A DNA stretch of 64,000 nucleotides from assembly GCA_963281155.1 (NCBI GenBank), contig CAUJLY010000003.1:3038001-3102000 (forward strand), read 5' to 3'. The stretch comes from Rhabditophanes sp. KR3021 (lineage: Eukaryota; Nematoda; Chromadorea; Rhabditida; Alloionematidae). The notes beneath the pieces were generated by a model. That model had not been told where the DNA came from. It did no database searches and worked only from the letters and a program-made list of their open reading frames with translations. This document shows positions 57,964 through 64,000 of this stretch, one piece after another (positions within the stretch are counted from its first letter, which is position 1; each line of letters opens with the position of its first letter). The position numbers were made by a program, and so were the translations under genes.

Positions 57964-60900
57964 CTTGAATTTAATTGGATATTGATCATCAAAATATCTA
58001 AATAAAGGAATTTATTGTGGTACAAATATTTATAAGCGCCAAATTAATTAGAGAAATATGTGAATGCGAAGAATATAATGTATAGAAGTAATATTTAGAA
58101 ATAATATTTGTTCTGATTAATAACAAGATTAATTTATTAGGTGAAATTTATTAAGTTTACAAATGTACAGAAGGCATACGAAATTGAACGATTAAAAAAC
58201 ATTATTAATACTCATTCGACCTAAATATAAAATTCTTTCTAATGCTTAGCATTTTAACCATGGAGTTTTGAATAGTTAATTGGTGTGTTAATTAACAGAC
58301 GAATGGTCTCTTTGCAATTGATAAGGACTCATTCGTACTACACCATGTGTTAAAAATACCTAAAAAAGAACCTCTGAATGCAATAGATCGCTCCTTCAAA
58401 ACTTTTTTAAGTCAGATGGTTGACAAAAAGATGAACAGCTTTCAAGACAAAAAGACCTATTGAAATAATATAGTTAGGAGGATGTAATGTACAAAGCTTG
58501 CGATAGGCGTGGACATCCATTTAAACTAAATCTAACCAAAATTCAACTGCGGAAACACTTTCGTCCTAATCACAATAAAAAACTATTAATAGTATTACTA
58601 GAACAGCTAAAATTGATGGAATTAGATGATTAAAAGGTGAAGTTTGTTACGTTGATATTATTTTAAATAATAAGCTAAGATATTAATGTTCAAAATGGTC
58701 CAGTTCATTTTAACCAAATGAATTTGAGTATTTATTTGGTTGGCACTCGTTGCAATTATTTGGTTATCATCAGTTTGATGATTACTTGTCAAGGATGAGA
58801 TAATTTCCTGCCAAATTTAGACGTGGTCAATGGAATTGATGTCGCCAAGGAATGACCACTTTAGTAAGGCTTCAATTTTTGATGCTTGATGTTATTGGCC
58901 TTTCAACTTTTTATCATTAAACAAAATATGCAAATTTTAATGTGTTGTAAGTAAGTGTATGTGTTGATATACTAGATATACTAATGCATATAATATTTGT
59001 GCAGTGATAACATATTGCTGGTATGCATATATCTTAAAGATGGGAAAACATGATAAAAAATATGCCATGATTGCCATAGCTAATGAGAACCAGAAGGTAG
59101 CTTTTGCCTTTAAACCAGTACTAGTTTGATTTGTTTAGTTGATAGCAAAGTAGCACGAATATAAATAATTAAATTGCAGTATAAATAATTATTTTCTTAT
59201 TTGTCCACTAAAGTTAATGATTTCATGTTAAAACAAAACTAATATGGCTCGGCCATGTAAATTGCAGACAATGGCAAGGTAGCTAAAGACCCTTTTAGGA
59301 GTTATTAATATGTATTTGGGATATGACGGATATAATGGTATATAACAAAATTTCGTACATGAGGCCTCAAATGATACCAATAATTAGAAAGACGTGAGAC
59401 CGGTCAATTTGAAGCAACATTCGTCATTGTAGTGAGTTATCAAAAGGGTGTTGAAGTGAAAAAAGGATACATAGTTTGGATAAATATGGAGCTATAGCAA
59501 AAATTAATGATGGTGTGAGCAATTAAAGTATGCAAGGTTAAACCCAAGATTAATAGTTAAGATAATGAAGGCTGGAGACTAAATTAATTGGCTCAAATAT
59601 GATTATTGAAATAGGACTACTACTTGTCCACTTACATTTTATACGTTGAGGTTAATCTAAAAATGTCCATCTCAAATTATGTGAAGTTATGTGAAATGTG
59701 TAGAAATTAATAATTGACATTACAGAATTTTTTGTAACATTTAGGGAACTTTGTTTTACAAAAAAATAAATTATCCTCTATCGCCCATTTTTTGGGATTG
59801 CTCATAAATTAGGCTTTGTTATTTTAGACTGTGCTAGCCAGGCATAAAGTATTTATGTGATTTAATAGTATTGCTCACAAATTATCCTTTTTTAAACTAA
59901 TCCAAGCCAAGACCTTTTGTTTATGACGCACTATAAAGTTTTAGTAGTAAGAAGCCAACGAGGATTAAATGCAGGATTTGCAAGAGCACATCGTTAATTA
60001 TAGTTAAGGTGGTGAAATCCAGATAAGATATAAGATTGTGTAAGAAAATATGTATCGGGTATTTATTTGTTGAAGTTACATAACAATATTTGCCACATTT
60101 ATTATATAAATGATGGAAGTATTTAGTAGCTAGTTTTTGAGATAGCAATTTTAAGTTTAATTAAAAAATCTATCTTTGCCATAGACATCTTTAATGTCTT
60201 AATAAAAGATTTAGTAACATAAATAAATAAAACAAAGTTGTTGACGCTACATAGTTTTCTATTTTAGTTGATGGAACTTAAATTGCAGATAAAAGATATG
60301 GTGATGATAGTCATGAAGGCATTGTTTGATAATCTTGTTTCCTAAAAAGAGAGAAATGAAATTATGGGAAAGAGTAATATCAAAAAGAAACATTGAGCCT
60401 AGAATGTGGTGTATGTTGTGAAGTGCTTTAATGAGTTATGTAAAGGGACATGCAAAGGAGTGACAGGCTGATATTGAAATTTCGATAAGGAATTAGTAGG
60501 CTTAAGTGGTTTCTTTTTTTAAATAGCTGCAATTTAAACAATTCATGGTATGTACATGAGATCATATATTATTTACTTTAAATAAATATGCAGATTTCAT
60601 TTTATTATTTTGATTTTTTAGTTGACATGGATGGAAGATTTTTATAGTGCGCAGAGTTGTTTCAATTTCCTCGTTTCTTTCTCATTCACCGGAAAGTGAT
60701 GATTTTTATTAAAGTGACATTTTTATTGATAATACAAGGCGCCACATATAATGGTATTATACTAATGCAGTTTTTATGAGGGCGTATAATTTAGGTATAT
60801 GAATTTTTGTTATAAAATTGGGACAGAATATCTTTTTTATTACAAAATTTAATTAAAAGAAAGCATCACTTCTTTGTTGGCATTTGATGGCAGCATTCTA

Positions 60901-60974
60901 TAATTGGATGTGTCTTTGGTCATTACTTTCAGCATTTCCTGAATTTAATCGAAAGTCCCTTTACTAGTAAGTAT
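57964..60974. other. Gene-free stretch upstream of the cadherin gene
   Basis: About 3 kb between the cadherin start and the stop of the 7TM gene, both on minus. No supported ORF (59921-60148 on minus is a Leu/Ile-rich chance frame). Probably the long-isoform promoter region and the 3' UTR of the receptor gene. Confidence 0.5.
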
Positions 60975-62296
60975 TTAGTCCAGTGAGGAAAATATCAAAA
61001 ATCGTTTGTTATTTGGAGATTGTGTAGGAATTGGTAAATTATTTAGCAAGTCAATTGTTGTGAATTTGTGATTCGAAACCATTTGGGTAGAACATTTGAA
61101 TTGGTAATGTTGCATCACTATAGCTGTTAATAAAGTTAATATAAATATAATTTGAACCACATTTTTCCTCGTCATTACCATAAAATGGCCTATTGATATT
61201 TGGGAAGTTTGAATTAATTTCAACATCATAGATAGTAATTTCATCTAAAGACAATAATATTATGATATTGAAAGATACATTAATTATTAATGGACTTACA
61301 CTACTAATTTGAGTCATTTGAATCATTTCCAAATCACCAATGTGATATGAATGATTAATAATCCGAGATAAAATATCATTTACTTGGAATGTAATGAATT
61401 GGCAAAGCAAGTATCCGCATATTATAATTACAGATGCAGGAAACAATGCTTGATGAAATAAATCAGAAAAAGGAACTTGCCAAAGTATTAATATACAAAA
61501 AAATGATAGGAACAGTTGAAAGATTAAAAAGAATGAGAAGTATTTATCCAATCTCGTAATACTCATATTTATGCTCTAAAAAATGAGTTAATTTATATGT
61601 TTAAGTGCTTACATCGTGTTTGTATGATAACAGGGGAAGTTCATGTCCTCCAGTGTACGCTTTCAATTCTCCGAACAGACTGTTTGCTTCTTCGGCAAGG
61701 ATGCAAGATACATTTATAAAAACAGTTGCAAAGTACAAATTTTGCAAGACTTGGTAAATGAAAAGAAATTCGAACAGAACTTTGTTGAATGAGTAGCTAT
61801 AAAAAATAGCTGACACAGAGAAATGTATAAAAATTAAAATGGCTGCGAGTACAAAAATTACTGCTAAAACAATAGAAATTATTTTGTACTTTCTGTCCTT
61901 CATTTCTTTATCCTTCCCATTGTTGTAAGAGGTTGATGAAAAAAGTACACATAAATTGCTTTCAAAGAAGCTGTACATAATGAAAACATTTACGAAACAT
62001 ATAAAAGTGACGATCCAATGAAATAATACATTAACATTATGAAAAATATTATCATGTTCATATAACTTTTGTCCGTAATAATAAAATACAAAACCATAAA
62101 TAAATATCAATATAAAGCAAATTATTTTCCCAATTAATATGCTATTAAAAAGTGATTGCTTAGCTTTACCTATACCAACGCCAAATAAAAAGCCAATGTA
62201 AAATATGTGTGGTGTATTTGTAGAAGTATTATTGTGATTAATAGTACTATTGATATTATTATTTGCTGGACCAATATTACGGGTAAAAAAAATCAT
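60975..62296 (-). CDS. Gustatory-receptor-like seven-transmembrane protein
   Basis: Three exons, 61613-62296, 61300-61575 and 60975-61244, give 409 aa. Seven hydrophobic segments can be placed: about 28-45, 55-80, 95-120, 140-170, 175-205, 240-300 (two helices close together), and the last around VVQIIFILTLLTAIVM. The end of TM7 with its lead-in (ISIGHFMVMTRKNVVQIIFI...QHYQF) follows the insect gustatory receptor pattern (G-F-x-V-x-R then T-Y-x-x-x-x-x-Q-F), with the Tyr changed. The loop before TM6 (EEANSLFGELKAY) also fits. Worm relatives (gur genes, LITE-1, EGL-47) sense light or chemicals or act as orphan receptors. A 70-residue hydrophilic tail after TM7 is longer than usual. The N-terminus is Asn/Thr-rich. 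Confidence 0.7.
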
Positions 62297-62607
62297 GCTT
62301 TTAAATTTTTATAGACCTCAAACTTAAGGCAAAGTTTATGTAATGTCAAAATAAGTATACAATACGAATTGCTTGAATAAGTCTAACTATTTCGTATCAC
62401 TTCCGGCAAGGTACTGAACTTTAATAGCCACTCTGCTAAGGTGGTTTAAAACATTTGTCTATATGCTTTACTTTTTTGGCCATTGTGTGTTTAATGTGCC
62501 GATTCGGAAATATTAATTGACCATTAAAGCAATGAGCTAAAAAATGAGCAAAAAGGTGTTTAAAAGTTAGTATAAAATAGGTAAATTGTTAATATGATGA
62601 CTCAAAC
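62297..62607. other. Divergent upstream region
   Basis: 311 nt between the 7TM gene (minus) and the secreted-protein gene (plus). A TATA-like AGTATAAAATAGG at 62570-62582 lies about 30-40 nt upstream of the plus-strand ATG. Confidence 0.5.
62571..62581 (+). promoter_or_regulatory. TATA-like box of secreted-protein gene
   Basis: TATAAAATAGG about 30 nt upstream of the ATG at 62608. Sequence and spacing suit a core promoter with a very short 5' UTR. Confidence 0.45.
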
Positions 62608-63034
62608 ATGAATACTTCCAACTTTGGAATCAAACTATCTATTTTGGCTTTTGTCATCTGTTGCTGTTATTGCCAAAATGGGATAACTGTTGTTTTGGAA
62701 ACGAACTTGAAATCAGCTGACAAAACAACTACTGGCCATTTTTTAAAAGGATTCGAAAAAAACGCAAGTTAAAACTATTTGATGATTGTAATGAAGTTTT
62801 TAGATGAAAAAAGTTATCATTAACAACAATCTCCACGAAGATGATTTTGGAGAAGTCATCAGAAATATCACCTCAATTGACAATATGTTTGTTATCAACT
62901 ACACTACCGAAAAAGGCTTCGACAAATGTACTCAAGCTATTGCTTTGACTCAAAAGGCTGTTAACGACGTCAAACAAATCGCAAAGGCCAAATTGATTTG
63001 CGGTCCAATGGAAGCCGTTGATTTTCACAAGTGA
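62608..63034 (+). CDS. Small secreted protein, unrecognised
   Basis: Two exons, 62608-62763 and 62804-63034, give 128 aa. Exon 1 begins MNTSNFGIKLSILAFVICCC, a signal peptide ending near CYCQNG. Exon 2 is a 76-residue frame, strand/helix mixed, with two cysteines (DKCTQAIALTQK and LICGPMEAVD). The exons join in phase only if the intron uses a GC donor (AAC|GCAAGT, acceptor TTTTTAG). A GT donor one base further on gives an early stop. If exon 2 alone were the gene it would start with ATG right after the acceptor and lack a signal peptide. I prefer the spliced model. No family recognised. Codon use in exon 2 is less AT-rich than its flanks. Confidence 0.6.
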
Positions 63035-64000
63035 TTATTCATTTTACATAATCCACTAATTAACCACTTAACTAATGTCATTAAATTTCTTTAAATGTCA
63101 TTAATCATTTCTTTCTTTATTGACACTTTATTTTTTTAAGTTATTTACCTTTTTAATAAATTATGAACTTACCCCATGTGCCTTTATTGCTACTAATTAG
63201 TGATACTAGTATGCCGTGTATATAAAAGTATCGCAATTGGCTTGATCGATTAATCGCATTCAAAACTTTGGAAATAAACTATTTTTCCACGCTCTTGATC
63301 ACTGTTATTTGCATAAAAAGTATTATTAATACAAAATGTATCAATTTTGCATCGCTATCCGCATTTGCTATTTTTTAAACGAACCCCGGTACATTTTTAA
63401 CTGATTTACACTTTTCACCATATAAGCCAGAATTAAGCATAGCTGTTTTGAGGAATGTCTGATTTAAAGAAATAGAGAAGACGTATCAAGTAGCAGCTAC
63501 TACCACCGCCAATTAGAAACATTTCAATTAAAAAGCATGCTTATTAAGTTTCATCTAAAGTTTGTATAGGCTAAACGCGAATAAAGTTTCTTTAAAAGTT
63601 GCCCTTCCTAAGTTTAAGTGTATCTAAATGCATCTAATTTGAAGAAACATATATTTTATGTACATCATTTTGTCTTTATTTATATTCCAAGGACTTATTT
63701 TTATTTATAATTAATTTAAGACATATGTACAGGGCTATTTAATTTTTGTAACATTATTTATTTAAAATTACTTAGTTTTCTCCCAATTATTTGACCAAAC
63801 AAATCTATAAGAATCAACACTTTTTTGTTGTTGATACATGAAGATAAACTTGCCAATCAGATCGTTTTATTTAGCAAGGCATAACTATTTGATCATCTCT
63901 GTACCCCCATCGACGCATTCGTAGTAGCGACAACATCTCTATACAACTACTCCAGTTCTATGAACATCCCACACTGATATTTTACTCCATTAAGGCTGAT
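63035..64000. other. 3' end of window, no supported gene
   Basis: AT-rich. A TATA-like TGTATATAAAAG at about 63216-63227 is followed by a short plus-strand frame from ATG at 63338 (MYQFCIAIRICYFLNEPRY). This could be the first exon of a gene running out of sight through a poor donor, but evidence is weak. Confidence 0.4.

Noticed and set aside
61051..61245. Continuation of the 7TM exon through NVSFNIIILLSLDE
   Set aside because: This is a 55-nt intron (GTAAGTCC...CTTTAG) read through. The other frame after the acceptor gives the expected receptor TM7.
1..64000. CRISPR array, bacterial operon elements, riboswitches
   Set aside because: The window is eukaryotic with spliceosomal introns throughout. 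The only regular repeat (27.37-27.58 kb) has no spacers.

Overview
This is a nuclear, AT-rich window from a compact animal genome, and the gene content points to a nematode. Most introns are 38-50 nt with GTAAGT donors and TTTTAG/TTTCAG acceptors. Several genes have an AG acceptor just before the start ATG, as expected for spliced-leader trans-splicing. The families are typical of nematodes: secreted ShKT protein, DEG/ENaC channel, alpha-type nicotinic receptor, gustatory-like 7TM receptor, divergent T-box. The strongest sign is a classical cadherin with the two-isoform architecture of Caenorhabditis hmr-1. Species is not determinable; a compact clade IV-like nematode is only a guess.

Layout. 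0.7-9 kb: DRG2-type GTPase (-), SLMAP-like FHA protein (-), secreted ShKT protein (-), DEG/ENaC channel (+), unidentified acidic protein (-). 9.1-14.6 kb: tRNA isopentenyltransferase (+), a tiny membrane protein (-), T-box factor (+), HMG-box/UBF-like protein (+). 14.9-20.3 kb: MSH6 (-) head-to-head with mitochondrial ribosome recycling factor (+). 20.4-25.7 kb: a same-strand run on minus (nAChR alpha subunit, unknown protein, ELP5, a 49-aa ORF, proteasome beta-4/PSMB2) with 150-370 nt gaps, operon-like. 26.6-28.2 kb: ribosomal protein L13 (+) convergent with TPPP/p25-alpha (-), separated by an AT-rich tandem array. 30.98-57.96 kb: one 27-kb, 21-exon classical cadherin gene on minus (about 3030 aa), with an internal start giving a 1269-aa short form. 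61-62.3 kb: gustatory-receptor-like 7TM gene (-). 62.6-63.0 kb: small secreted protein (+). The stretches 28.3-31.0, 39.3-49.1 and 58.0-61.0 kb hold no gene I can support.

The most unusual content is inside the long introns of the cadherin and MSH6 genes. Several carry decayed ORFs on the opposite strand. One is a recognisable HNH-endonuclease remnant with NUMOD4-like and NUMOD1-like motifs (37.1-37.8 kb). Two other cadherin introns (53.2 and 54.4 kb) are near-whole-length relatives of each other and keep the same NUMOD1-like C-terminus. A cadherin intron (49.7-50.55 kb) and the MSH6 intron (16.6-17.5 kb) share end sequences. Together these look like introner-like or homing-endonuclease-associated elements that have colonised introns. 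Two GC-AG introns (TPPP and the secreted protein) are needed to keep reading frames.

Exon coordinates come from reading splice signals by eye and checking phase. They are internally consistent but not backed by transcripts.
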